Of a stretch of 57,818 bases of DNA, positions 16,896 to 25,236 are shown piece by piece. The stretch is from Hyphomonadaceae bacterium (GTDB lineage Bacteria > Pseudomonadota > Alphaproteobacteria > Rhizobiales > Hyphomicrobiaceae). Both the position numbers and the translations under genes were made by a program. Under the pieces are notes generated by a model. The model ran no database searches. It was not told the DNA's origin and saw only the letters and a list, made by a program, of their open reading frames with translations. The stretch's first letter is position 1; each line of letters starts with the position of its first letter. Location: positions 1-57,818 of the forward strand of contig JAIEQJ010000094.1 in NCBI GenBank assembly GCA_019747815.1. The letters are read 5' to 3'.

Positions 16896-18025
16896 GGCGG
16901 TCCTCTGCCTGCATCGTAGAGCGCCATGAACCTCGGCGCCATGGCGCGCAGGCGCTGGTCGTCGACGCGCCCAGACCGGCGGATGTAGCTCATGGCGAGC
17001 TCCGCAGGCGCAAGCCGCATATGCTCGGGGAAGCGCTCATACCAGGCCGCTGACCGCTGCGATGCGGCGACCAGCTTTTCCACCGCAGGTCGCCGGCTGG
17101 CCTCGTAGCGGGCCAATGCCGCGGTCAGATCGCCCGGCTCGGCCTCCAGCGCCTTGGTCAGCGCCAGGGCATCCTCGATGGCAAGGCGCGTGCCGGAGCC
17201 GATGGAATAGTGGGCGGTGCGCAGGGCATCGCCGATCAGCACCACGTTGTCGACAAACCAGCGATTATTCCACACCCAGGGGAAATTGCGCCAGATCGAG
17301 CGATTGGAAATGAGCGGATGGCCGTCCAGCGTCGCGGCGAACACCTGCTCGCACAGGCGGCGGCTCTCCTCCTCGCCGGCCCGGTCGAGCCCGGCGCGCA
17401 CCCAGGTGGCCGGATCGCATTCGACAATGAACGTGCTCATGTGTGGTGCGTAGCGGTAGTGATGCGCATTGAAGGTGCCGAGCTCGTTGGCAACGAAGGT
17501 CTGGGTGAGCGTGGCGAAGCGCTGCCGCGTCCCGTACCACGCGAACTTGCTGTCCAGGTGCGAGAGCGAGGTGCCGAACCGGGATCGGAGCGTGTGCCGG
17601 AGCAGGGAGTTGACGCCATCCGCCGCCACGATCAGGTCGTTCTCGCCCAGGTCCTCGAGCGCATTGATGCACGTGCCGAAGACAAGGTTCACGCCGGCGG
17701 CACGCGCCCGCTGCTGCAGGAGCTGCAGCAACTCGAGCCGGCCGATGGCCGAGAAGCCCACGCCGTCGATGGTGATCGCCTCGCCCCGGTGCACGATCGT
17801 GACGTCGCGCCAGGTCTCCATGCGCGGGGTAATGAGATCGACCGTTTCGGCGTCGTCCCCGCGCAGGAATTCCAGCGCCCGGTCGGAGAACACGACGCCG
17901 AAGCCCCAGGTCGCATCGGCCGGGTTCTGCTCGAAGAGGTTCACCTCGTCGGCCGGATGCCGGCGCTTCCACAGGGCCGAGAAGTAGAGGCCGCCCGGCC
18001 CGCCACCCAGGACGCTCACGCGCAT
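16892..18025 (-). CDS. FAD-dependent aryl-CoA monooxygenase (salicylyl-CoA 5-hydroxylase-like)
   Basis: Flavin hydroxylase of 377 residues with the GxGxxG motif VLGGGPGGLYFSALWKR at the N-terminus, a WGFGVVFSDRAL segment, the VAADGVNS motif and GDALRTAHYSIGSGTRLAIEDA, where the GD motif binds the FAD ribityl chain. This resembles the N-terminal half of bifunctional salicylyl-CoA 5-hydroxylase and 2-aminobenzoyl-CoA monooxygenase, but here it stands alone. Translational overlap with the aryl-CoA ligase suggests it hydroxylates the CoA thioester made by that enzyme. The benzoyl-, salicylyl- or anthraniloyl-CoA choice is inference. Confidence 0.83.
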   Translation of the reverse strand: MRVSVLGGGPGGLYFSALWKRRHPADEVNLFEQNPADATWGFGVVFSDRALEFLRGDDAETVDLITPRMETWRDVTIVHRGEAITIDGVGFSAIGRLELLQLLQQRARAAGVNLVFGTCINALEDLGENDLIVAADGVNSLLRHTLRSRFGTSLSHLDSKFAWYGTRQRFATLTQTFVANELGTFNAHHYRYAPHMSTFIVECDPATWVRAGLDRAGEEESRRLCEQVFAATLDGHPLISNRSIWRNFPWVWNNRWFVDNVVLIGDALRTAHYSIGSGTRLAIEDALALTKALEAEPGDLTAALARYEASRRPAVEKLVAASQRSAAWYERFPEHMRLAPAELAMSYIRRSGRVDDQRLRAMAPRFMALYDAGRGPP

Positions 18026-18056
18026 GGTCCAGCTCCCCTTCGCAGCGACGGCCCGC

Positions 18057-19073
18057 TCAATGCAGCACAGGTCCCTTGAGCAGGCGGCGCCGGTCGGCGG
18101 AGCGGATCGAGATGTCGAAGGTGCGGCCCTCGCGATTGATCGTCAACGGCACCGCGACACCCGCCTCGCCCTGCGCCCAAACGCGCCGGAACAGGCCGGC
18201 CAGATCGGTCACTTTGACCCCCGCCACCGCCAGCACGATGTCGCCGGCGCGCAGGTCGGCCTTTTGCGCCGGGCCGCGGTTGGCAAGCCCGATGACAGCG
18301 ACGCTGTCGCCGATCTCCGTGGCGTAGAGGCCAAGCCATGGTCGCGCCGGCCGATTGGGTCGGCCGATCGTCGTCAGATCATGCAAGATCGGCTTCAGGA
18401 GGTCGATGGGAACGATCATGTTGGCGTCATCGCCCTTCTGGATGGTTTTTGCCCGCGGGCTGGAGATGGCCTGCTGGATCTGCAGCGAGCCGATGCCGAG
18501 CAGGTCGCCCGCGGGCCCGATCATGGCCGTCCCGCCCCAGAATGGATGCGCCGGTGCCGTGAAGATGGCCTCATCCAGCACATACTCCCAGTAGCCGGAG
18601 AACTCCTGCTTGGCGACGATGCGCGCCGCCACCGAGCGCTTGCGCCCGCCGGCTCCGCCGACGACGACGCGCATGCCGATCTCGGTCGAGCTGGAGCGGC
18701 CGAGGGCAAGCACCGGCGCATCGATATGGGCCAGCGCCTGCACCAGGCCAAGGCCGCTCTCCTGGTCATAGCCCAGCACGTGGCCCGGAAGCGTGTGGCC
18801 GCCGCTCAGGCTGAGCCAGACGGTTTCGGCTTCCGTGATGAGATAGCCGATGGTGAGCACGATGCCGTCCTGGCGGATCAGCACGCCGTGGCCGACCCGC
18901 TCGGTGCCGAGGATCTCGGCCGTGAATGCGTCGGGCGGAACCAGCGCGCGCAGGCCCACCACGGCGCTGAGCGCCTGGTCGAGCTCGTAGTCGTAGTCTT
19001 CCGGCTTCGGCTGCACGGCTGCTCCCAGATCATCCGGTCGGGTGCACAGCCCCCTCGAGCAGTCTAGCGCCAT
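18057..19073 (-). CDS. HtrA/DegP-like protein with PDZ domain, catalytic triad lost
   Basis: A 338-residue protein with a trypsin-like (S1C) fold followed by a C-terminal PDZ domain (PWLGLYATEIGDSVAVIGLA, then GPAQKADLRAGDIVLAVAG, then VPLTINREGRTFDI). All three catalytic positions appear substituted. The TNxHV site reads TIGYL (His to Tyr77), the DLAL site reads GLGLV (Asp to Gly107), and GNSGG reads PFWGG (Ser to Trp179). No signal peptide is visible from the ATG at 19073, chosen because longer starts run into the divergent gene. It probably acts as a non-proteolytic binding protein. It follows 31 bases after the next divergent promoter region and precedes the monooxygenase gene. Confidence 0.8.
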   Translation of the reverse strand: MALDCSRGLCTRPDDLGAAVQPKPEDYDYELDQALSAVVGLRALVPPDAFTAEILGTERVGHGVLIRQDGIVLTIGYLITEAETVWLSLSGGHTLPGHVLGYDQESGLGLVQALAHIDAPVLALGRSSSTEIGMRVVVGGAGGRKRSVAARIVAKQEFSGYWEYVLDEAIFTAPAHPFWGGTAMIGPAGDLLGIGSLQIQQAISSPRAKTIQKGDDANMIVPIDLLKPILHDLTTIGRPNRPARPWLGLYATEIGDSVAVIGLANRGPAQKADLRAGDIVLAVAGVKVTDLAGLFRRVWAQGEAGVAVPLTINREGRTFDISIRSADRRRLLKGPVLH

Positions 19074-19158
19074 TGTCGGCAGGCCGCCATCACACTTGGA
19101 GCTGCCAGCGGCGCCCGCTAGAGTGCGCCGGCTCACGCCGAGCCCGGAGGTTGCATCC

Positions 19159-19611
19159 ATGGCCGTGCTGTTCGCCTTCCTGCACCATGTGTCGGCCTTC
19201 ACGCTGTTTGCGGCGCTGGTCGTTGAGTTCGTGCTGATCAGGAGCACGCTGACGGCGGACAGCGCCCGCAAGATTCAAACCGCCGACAGGGTGCTGGGCG
19301 TCTCGGCGGGCGTGCTGCTGCTGGCGGGCCTCGCCCGCGTCTTTCACTTCGAGAAGGGCGCCGCCTACTACTTTCACACCTGGACGTTCATCGCCAAGCT
19401 CGCGCTGTTCGTGCTCCTCGCCCTCGTTTCGATCATCCCGACCCGGCAGTTCCTGCGCTGGCGGTCCGCGGTGAAGGCCGGGCAGGTGCCGACGGTGAGC
19501 GCAGACAAGATCAAGTCGATCCGCTCCATCATTCACGTCGAGATGGCGGGCGTCATGCTGATCCTGCTGCTCGCCGCCATGATGGCGAAGGGTGTCGGCC
19601 TGCTGTCGTAG
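19159..19611 (+). CDS. DUF2214 family membrane protein
   Basis: A 150-residue inner-membrane protein with four hydrophobic helices (LHHVSAFTLFAALVVEFVLI, VLGVSAGVLLLAGLARVF, TFIAKLALFVLLALVSII and a final VEMAGVMLILLLAAMMA). The layout, the conserved FHH-type start and the FHFEKGAAYYFHTWTFIAK segment match DUF2214. Its function is unknown. The ATG at 19159 begins the first helix; upstream ATGs overlap the divergent HtrA-like gene. It converges on the SDR gene with a 6-base gap. Confidence 0.82.
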   Translation: MAVLFAFLHHVSAFTLFAALVVEFVLIRSTLTADSARKIQTADRVLGVSAGVLLLAGLARVFHFEKGAAYYFHTWTFIAKLALFVLLALVSIIPTRQFLRWRSAVKAGQVPTVSADKIKSIRSIIHVEMAGVMLILLLAAMMAKGVGLLS

Positions 19612-19617
19612 CCAAAA

Positions 19618-20319
19618 TCACACCGAACGCGTCAGGCCGCCGTCGACACGCACGTTCTGCCCCGTGATATAGGCCGCTCCCTCCGACGCCAGGAACGCGA
19701 TGGTGGCTGCGATTTCTTCGCTTTTGCCATAGCGCTGCATGGGCACGGACCTGCGGCGCTCGTCGGTGGCCGGCAGACTGTCGATCCACCCTGGCAGCAC
19801 GTTGTTCATGCGCACGTTGTCGGCGGCGTACTGGTCCGCGAAAATCTTCGTGAATGCTGCAAGTCCGGCTCTGAAGACGGCGGAGGTCGGGAACATGGGG
19901 CTCGGCTCGAACGCCCATGCCGTCGAAATATTGATGATGGCGCCGGCCTTCTGCTGAGCCATGATGGGCGTGACGAGCCGGGTCGGCCGGATGACGTTCA
20001 GCAGGTATGTGTCCATGCCCGTATGCCACTGCTCATCGGTGATCTTCAGGATTTGATCGCGAGGACCGTGGCCGGCGCTGTTGACCAGCACGTCGATCCG
20101 CCCCCATGCCGCCATCGCCCGGTCGACGAGCGTCTTGAGATCGGCGTTGGACTGGTTGGAGCCTGTCACGCCGATGCCGCCGAGCTCCGTGGCGAGCGCC
20201 TCGCCTTTGCCCGAGGAGGAGAGGACCGCCACCTTGAAGCCATCCTGCGCGAGCCGGCGGGCGGCCGCAGCCCCCATGCCGCTTCCACCAGCCGTCACAA
20301 CTGCGATTCTGGGCGTCAC
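19618..20319 (-). CDS. SDR family protein with altered active site
   Basis: Short-chain dehydrogenase/reductase fold of 233 residues. It has the nucleotide-binding motif VVTAGGSGMGAAAARRL (residues 7-22), VNSAGHG in place of NNAG (79-85) and a catalytic-type Ser in INISTAW. Where YxxxK is expected the sequence is SAVFR (residues 146-150), so Tyr and Lys are replaced by Ser and Arg. The C-terminal MNNVLPGWIDSLP and the YITGQNVRVDGGLTRS ending are normal. The GTG at 20319 is chosen because AGAGGAG lies about 8 bases upstream and it starts the Rossmann strand directly. Reduced or altered chemistry is likely. Confidence 0.85.
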   Translation of the reverse strand: MTPRIAVVTAGGSGMGAAAARRLAQDGFKVAVLSSSGKGEALATELGGIGVTGSNQSNADLKTLVDRAMAAWGRIDVLVNSAGHGPRDQILKITDEQWHTGMDTYLLNVIRPTRLVTPIMAQQKAGAIINISTAWAFEPSPMFPTSAVFRAGLAAFTKIFADQYAADNVRMNNVLPGWIDSLPATDERRRSVPMQRYGKSEEIAATIAFLASEGAAYITGQNVRVDGGLTRSV

Positions 20320-20677
20320 TGCTGGCTCCTCTGATCCTTGCTGCCGCCGATCATTGCGACGGCCCGATCGAGTTGGCAACTGCCGCTCCCGGCCCGCGAC
20401 GATGCGCTCCGCTTCAGCGCGCTGGCAGCCGCCGGAGGTCGTGCGCGGGGACAGATGGGCGCGCAATTTCACCCGCCTGCTACCTGTCCTTCGGCTCGCC
20501 GCCCTGATGGCGAAGAGCATCGGCCGGCCCGCCGCTCCCGGCCCGCCTCCCGTTGCCACGTTGCGCCTGTCGACGCACCTGATCGGCCGGAACGCGGAAA
20601 GCCGATACGCCGGGGCTCCTGCGCAGTCGCACGGATGGCGTTGCCGGGAAGCCAGCCTGCAGTGCGGTCTCGCCTGC
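20320..20677. other. Intergenic stretch, nothing recognised
   Basis: The 358 bases between the nitroreductase stop and the SDR start are GC-rich. They contain no frame with family-like sequence, no clear repeat and no strong hairpin. They presumably carry the SDR promoter. Confidence 0.4.
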
Positions 20678-21361
20678 TCACGTCTCCTTCGCCGCCTCCA
20701 GGAACGTGACGAACTCGCCCGTTGCCATGCGGTCCGGCGTGAAGGTGTTCACTTTGTCGTTGGGGTCCGGATAGCCGAGCGCCATGCCGCACACGATGGT
20801 CTGCTCGGGGGGAATGCCGAGCCGCCTCTGCAACACGTCGTGGAAGATGAGGAACGCGGCCTGCGGGCAGGTCTCGAGCCCGAACGGGCGCGCCGCCACC
20901 ATGATGCTCTGCAGGAACATGCCGTAGTCGAGCCACGAGCCCTGCTCCAGATCGCGATCGATCGTGAACATGAGCCCGACCGGCGCATCGAAGAACAGAA
21001 AGTTGCGGCGATGCTGGGCGTGCATCTTGTGCTTGTCCTCGCGGCCGATGCCGAGCGTGCCGTAGAGGCCCCAACCGCAGGCGCGGCGGCGGCTGAGGTA
21101 GGGTTCGCGCCAGGTCTCGGGGTAGTAGTTGTACTCCCGCCGGCTCACCTGGCCGCGGTCGTAGCGCTCGGCAAGCTCGGTGCGGATGGCCTTGAGCGCC
21201 GCGCCGGTCAGCACCCACACCTTCCAGGGCTGCACGTTGGAGCCCGAGGGCGCGCGCCCGGCGATGGCCATGATGCGCTCGATCAGGTCGCGCGGCACGG
21301 GCTTCGGCAGGAAGGCGCGAAAACAGCGGCGGCCGGTGATGGCCTCCTCGACGGTCATCAT
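20678..21361 (-). CDS. Nitroreductase family protein
   Basis: FMN-dependent reductase of 227 residues. It has the family N-terminus VEEAITGRRCFRAFLPKPV, the FMN-binding APSGSNVQPWKVWVLTG motif, the central GSWLDYGMFLQSIMVAARP helix, GLETCPQAAF and the C-terminal GMALGYPDPND. Substrates of this family range from nitroaromatics to quinones and enones. The ATG pair at 21361/21358 is preferred because it places the family motif at the start; a GTG at 21424 would add 21 residues. It is divergent from the 3-hydroxyacyl-CoA dehydrogenase gene. Confidence 0.9.
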   Translation of the reverse strand: MMTVEEAITGRRCFRAFLPKPVPRDLIERIMAIAGRAPSGSNVQPWKVWVLTGAALKAIRTELAERYDRGQVSRREYNYYPETWREPYLSRRRACGWGLYGTLGIGREDKHKMHAQHRRNFLFFDAPVGLMFTIDRDLEQGSWLDYGMFLQSIMVAARPFGLETCPQAAFLIFHDVLQRRLGIPPEQTIVCGMALGYPDPNDKVNTFTPDRMATGEFVTFLEAAKET

Positions 21362-21491
21362 GGGCAGGATCCAGTCAAGGGCACGCCGGACGCAGCGGTC
21401 GATGTTGCGGCCAGACCATGACACGGCCTAGTTTGCGGGGTCAATCGACCGCGCGGCGCCTATTGCTCGCGCGGCAACCGGGGAGACGCGC

Positions 21492-23036
21492 ATGCCCTTT
21501 GATCCCAACGCAACGGACCTGACGGTGGCCGTGATCGGCACCGGCACCATGGGCCGGGGCATCGTGCAGGTCTCCGCCCAGGGCGGCATGCGGGTCATCG
21601 CGTTCGACGAGAAGCCGGGCGCCGCGCAGGCGGCCAAGGATCATATCGCCAAGACGCTGGCCGGCCTGGTCGGGAAGGGGCGCCTGCCGGAGGCCGAGGC
21701 CAAAGCTGCCGTCGATCGCATCGTGGTGGCCAAGGACCTGGCCGAGGTCGGCAAGGCCCATGTCGTGATCGAGGCGATCGTGGAGCAGCTCGCCGCCAAA
21801 GAGGCGCTGTTTGCCAGGCTGGAGGCGCTGGTGGGACCGGAGACGATCCTGGCGTCCAACACCTCCTCCATTCCCATCACCGCGATCGCCTCCAAGTGTC
21901 AGCACCCCGAGCGCGTCGGCGGCATGCACTTCTTCAACCCGGTGCCGCTGATGCGCCTGGTGGAGGTGATTCCCGGCCTCAAGACCGCGCCGTGGGTCAC
22001 CGACGCCATGATGACGCTCGGCCGGCGCATGACGCGCGAGCCGGTGCTGTGCACCGACAGCCCGGCGTTCCTCGTCAATCACGTGGGCCGCGGGTTCGTG
22101 CCGGAGTCGCAGCGCATCCTGACCGAGAACATTGCCGGCGCCGCCGAGATCGACCGCATCCTCACCGGTGCGCCGGGGTTCAGGATGGGGCCGTTCACGC
22201 TGGCCGACATGGTGGGCATCGACATCCAGCACGGCGTGATGGAATCGGTGTTCGCGCAGTTCTACGGCGAGCCCGCGTTTGCGCCCATGAACCTGTCCGC
22301 CCTGCGGGTGGCCGGCGGGCTCTATGGCCGCAAGACGGGCGGCGGCTGGTTTGTCTATGACAGCAGCGGCCAGGCGGTGATGCCGCCGCTCGCCCCCGCA
22401 CCGGCCGCGCGGCCGAAGTCGGTGTGGGTGCGCCCCAGCGAGCATCACCCCGACCTGCAGGCGCCGCTCATCGATCTCTTCCGGGGTGCGGGTGTGGAGA
22501 TCGAGACCACGGCCAAGCCCAGTGCCGATGCGCTGATCGTGCTGACGCCCATCGGCTGGGATCTCACGACGGCCTGCGTCGACCTCGGCCTCGATCCGCA
22601 GCGGTCGGTCGCGGTCGATGTCCTCTTTGGCCTGAAGGGCCCGCGCACGCTGATGGTGACGCCCGCCACCGGTCCGGTCAGCCGCGACGCCGCGCACGCC
22701 CTGCTGGCCTCCGACGGGCAGCCGGTGATCGTCATCAACGACAGCCCAGGCTTCGTGGCGCAGCGCGTCGTCGCCATGATCGTCAACATCGGCTGCGGCG
22801 TGGCCCAGCGCGGCATTGCCGCGCCCGCCGACATCGACAAGGGCACCAAGCTCGGCCTCGGCTATCCGTTCGGTCCGATCGAATGGGGCGATCGCATCGG
22901 CGCCAAGCGCGTGCTGCACATCCTGGAGCGGCTGCAGGCGTTCTACGGCGAGCCCCGCTACCGGCCCAATCCGTGGCTCAAGCGCCGCGCCGCGCTCGGC
23001 CTGCCGCTGACGACGCCCGAGGGGCGCATCGGCTGA
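21492..23036 (+). CDS. 3-hydroxyacyl-CoA dehydrogenase, two-domain type
   Basis: NAD-dependent oxidation of 3-hydroxyacyl-CoA in beta-oxidation or ring-cleavage pathways. The 514-residue protein has VAVIGTGTMGRGIVQVSAQG at the N-terminus, ILASNTSSIPITAIA, HFFNPVPLMRLVEVIPG (catalytic His), DSPAFLVNHVGRGF and FTLADMVGIDI. A second C-terminal 3HCDH unit follows (INDSPGFVAQRVVAMIVN, GLGYPFGPIEWGDRIGAKRV). This double arrangement is seen in PaaH/PaaC-type enzymes of aromatic degradation. It is 38 bases upstream of an acyl-CoA synthetase gene, which fits one operon. Confidence 0.92.
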   Translation: MPFDPNATDLTVAVIGTGTMGRGIVQVSAQGGMRVIAFDEKPGAAQAAKDHIAKTLAGLVGKGRLPEAEAKAAVDRIVVAKDLAEVGKAHVVIEAIVEQLAAKEALFARLEALVGPETILASNTSSIPITAIASKCQHPERVGGMHFFNPVPLMRLVEVIPGLKTAPWVTDAMMTLGRRMTREPVLCTDSPAFLVNHVGRGFVPESQRILTENIAGAAEIDRILTGAPGFRMGPFTLADMVGIDIQHGVMESVFAQFYGEPAFAPMNLSALRVAGGLYGRKTGGGWFVYDSSGQAVMPPLAPAPAARPKSVWVRPSEHHPDLQAPLIDLFRGAGVEIETTAKPSADALIVLTPIGWDLTTACVDLGLDPQRSVAVDVLFGLKGPRTLMVTPATGPVSRDAAHALLASDGQPVIVINDSPGFVAQRVVAMIVNIGCGVAQRGIAAPADIDKGTKLGLGYPFGPIEWGDRIGAKRVLHILERLQAFYGEPRYRPNPWLKRRAALGLPLTTPEGRIG

Positions 23037-23074
23037 CACGGGTTGGAAACGGTTCATCCGAACGGAGGGAGCAC

Positions 23075-25162
23075 GTGAGTTTCGAGCGCCTGTTTCATCC
23101 CCGCGCGATCGCCATCATCGGCGCATCCGCGGACCTGACGCGCATCGGCGGGCATCCGATCAAGGCGCTCAAGAACGCCGGCTATCCAGGGGCGCTCTAT
23201 CCGGTGAACCCCAAGTACCGGGAGCTGCACGGCCTCAAATGCTATCCGGATGCCGCCTCGATTGGTCAGCCTTGCGATCTGGCCATCATTGCCGTGCCGG
23301 CGCCGGGCGTGGCGCAGGCGATCCGCGACTGCGGCAAGGCCGGCATTCCGTTCGCCGTGGTGCTCACCGCGGGCTTCCGCGAGACCGGTGCCGAGGGGCG
23401 CAAGCTGGAAGCGGAGCTCAAGCGCGCGGTCGGTGAGAGCGGCGTGCGCATCGTCGGCCCCAACTGCCAGGGCATGCTGTCGATCCAGTCGCGCGTGTGG
23501 GCGGCGTTCGGCAGCGTGGCCGACGAGACCGAGTTCCGCCCCGGCTCGGTGTCGTGCGCGTTCCAGTCTGGCGGCTTCGGCTATGCCGTCGTCAACCTGG
23601 CCGAGGCGCAGGGCATCGGCTTCCGCTACTGCGTCTCATCCGGCAACGAGACCGATATCGACATGCCGGAGCTGCTGTCGGCCTTTCTGGACGATCCCGG
23701 AACGTCCGCCGTCTTCGCCTACCTCGAGGGCACGCCCGACGCACGGCGCCTGCTGGACGTTGGCGCCAAGTCGCTTGCGCTCGCCAAGCCGGTGATGATC
23801 TGGAAGGCGGCCACCACGGATGCCGGCGTGAAGGCGGCGGCCTCGCATACCGCCAACATGACGGGCAGCTACGACCTCTACCGCGCGGCGCTGCGCCAGT
23901 CGGGCCTCATCGAGGTGGACGACGTGGAGCCCATCGTCGACATCGCCAAGCTGTTCGCGCAGGGCCGCCTGCCCAAGGGCCATGCGGTGGGCGTGCTGTC
24001 GATCTCGGGCGGCTCGGGCATCGTCTATGCGGATGCCGCCGTGCGCGGCGGCATGACCCTGCCGCCGTTCTCCGAGCGCACGCTGGCCGCGCTGCGCACA
24101 ATAGTGCCCTCGTTCGGCTCGCCGGAGAACCCGGCTGATGTCACCGCGGGTTTCTTCAACGACATGCGCGTGTTCACCGACGCGCTGGAGATCGTGCTGG
24201 CCGACCCCGGCCTCGACCAGCTCTCGATCCTACTGGCCTCCGTCTCGGGTCCGGTCGCGGGGCGGGCCTGCGAGGCCATCGCCGCAGTCGCGCCGCACAC
24301 CGACAAGCCGGTGCACGTGGCCTGGTCGGGCCGGCATGCAAAATCACCCGAGGCGCTGAGGGCCTTGACCGAGGCAGGCGTGCCCTTCCTCACCACGCCG
24401 GTGCGCCTGGCCCGCGCCGCCGCCACGCTGGCGCGCTTTGCCGACGATCGGCGTCGCCTGCTGCCGCGGCGCGTGCCCGAGGTCGTCGCGCCGGCTCTCG
24501 ATCTGCCGGCAGGTGCGGTGACGCTGAACGAAGCCGAGAGCAAGGCCGTGCTGCAGCGGTTCGGCATTCCTGTTGCGAGGGACGTGCTCGTCGCAGCCGG
24601 CGCCGATGCGGTATCCGCCGCGAAGGGTCTCAAGGGGCCGTTTGCGGTGAAGGTCGTCTCGCGCCACATCGCGCATAAGACCGAGGCCGGCGGCGTGAAG
24701 CTTGGCGTCAACCCCGATGCACTGACGGAGGCCGTGCGCACCGTTACCGTCAATGCGGCGCAGGCGGTGCCCGGCGCGCAGATCGACGGCGTGCTGGTGT
24801 CGGAGATGGCGCAGGGCATCGAGGCGCTGATCGGCATCCTCAACGACGAGGCGTTCGGGCCCGTGGTGGCGCTGGGCCTGGGCGGCGTGCTGACCGAGGT
24901 GCTGAAGGACGTCACCTACCGCATCGCCCCGTTCGATCTGGAGACCGCGCGCGAGATGATCGCGGAGCTGCGCGGGGCCAAGCTGTTCGAGGGCTATCGC
25001 GGCAAGCCCGCCGGCGACACGGAGGCGCTGGCCGAGGCCCTGGTGGCGGCCGCGCAGATGGCGACCGCGCTGGCGCCGCGGCTCAAGGAGGCCGACATCA
25101 ATCCCATCTTCGTCGGGCCGGACGGGGTGGTCGCGGCGGACGCGCTGGTGGTGTTGAAGTGA
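23075..25162 (+). CDS. ADP-forming acyl-CoA synthetase (acetate-CoA ligase family)
   Basis: Interconverts an acyl-CoA and the free acid with ADP/ATP. The 695-residue single-chain enzyme starts with a CoA-binding domain (FHPRAIAIIGASADLTRIGG, LYPVNPKY, VGPNCQGM). Two succinyl-CoA-ligase-like domains follow, with the phospho-His motif in KAAASHTANMTGS. The C-terminal ATP-grasp domain has GPFAVKVVSRHIAHKTEAGG, DGVLVSEMAQGIEALIG and DINPIFVG. The GTG at 23075 is set by a GGAGGG Shine-Dalgarno just upstream. It is co-oriented with the 3-hydroxyacyl-CoA dehydrogenase gene and ends before a strong hairpin. Confidence 0.93.
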   Translation: MSFERLFHPRAIAIIGASADLTRIGGHPIKALKNAGYPGALYPVNPKYRELHGLKCYPDAASIGQPCDLAIIAVPAPGVAQAIRDCGKAGIPFAVVLTAGFRETGAEGRKLEAELKRAVGESGVRIVGPNCQGMLSIQSRVWAAFGSVADETEFRPGSVSCAFQSGGFGYAVVNLAEAQGIGFRYCVSSGNETDIDMPELLSAFLDDPGTSAVFAYLEGTPDARRLLDVGAKSLALAKPVMIWKAATTDAGVKAAASHTANMTGSYDLYRAALRQSGLIEVDDVEPIVDIAKLFAQGRLPKGHAVGVLSISGGSGIVYADAAVRGGMTLPPFSERTLAALRTIVPSFGSPENPADVTAGFFNDMRVFTDALEIVLADPGLDQLSILLASVSGPVAGRACEAIAAVAPHTDKPVHVAWSGRHAKSPEALRALTEAGVPFLTTPVRLARAAATLARFADDRRRLLPRRVPEVVAPALDLPAGAVTLNEAESKAVLQRFGIPVARDVLVAAGADAVSAAKGLKGPFAVKVVSRHIAHKTEAGGVKLGVNPDALTEAVRTVTVNAAQAVPGAQIDGVLVSEMAQGIEALIGILNDEAFGPVVALGLGGVLTEVLKDVTYRIAPFDLETAREMIAELRGAKLFEGYRGKPAGDTEALAEALVAAAQMATALAPRLKEADINPIFVGPDGVVAADALVVLK

Positions 25163-25188
25163 TCTGCTTTTTCGCGCGTGCCGCCTGA

Positions 25189-25217
25189 CCCTCTCCCCGT
25201 GAAGTGCGGGGAGAGGG
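25189..25217. terminator. Perfect 10-bp hairpin between convergent genes
   Basis: CCCTCTCCCC and GGGGAGAGGG form a perfect stem with a 9-base loop between the convergent acyl-CoA synthetase and hydroxyacid dehydrogenase genes. A further GGGGAGAGGGG copy follows at about 25222-25232. The position suits a bidirectional terminator, and similar CCTCTCCCC palindromes are common dispersed repeats in alphaproteobacteria. Confidence 0.6.
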
Positions 25218-25236
25218 ATGCGGGGAGAGGGGGAAG

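Noticed and set aside
14898-16919. Long plus-strand open frame (673 codons) opposite the aryl-CoA ligase
   Set aside because: Antisense to the ligase, which has all AMP-binding motifs; no domain is visible in the shadow frame.
21441-23057. Long minus-strand open frame (538 codons) opposite the 3-hydroxyacyl-CoA dehydrogenase
   Set aside because: His/Gly/Arg-rich composition without any domain motif; it mirrors a well-supported gene on the plus strand, an effect of high GC content.
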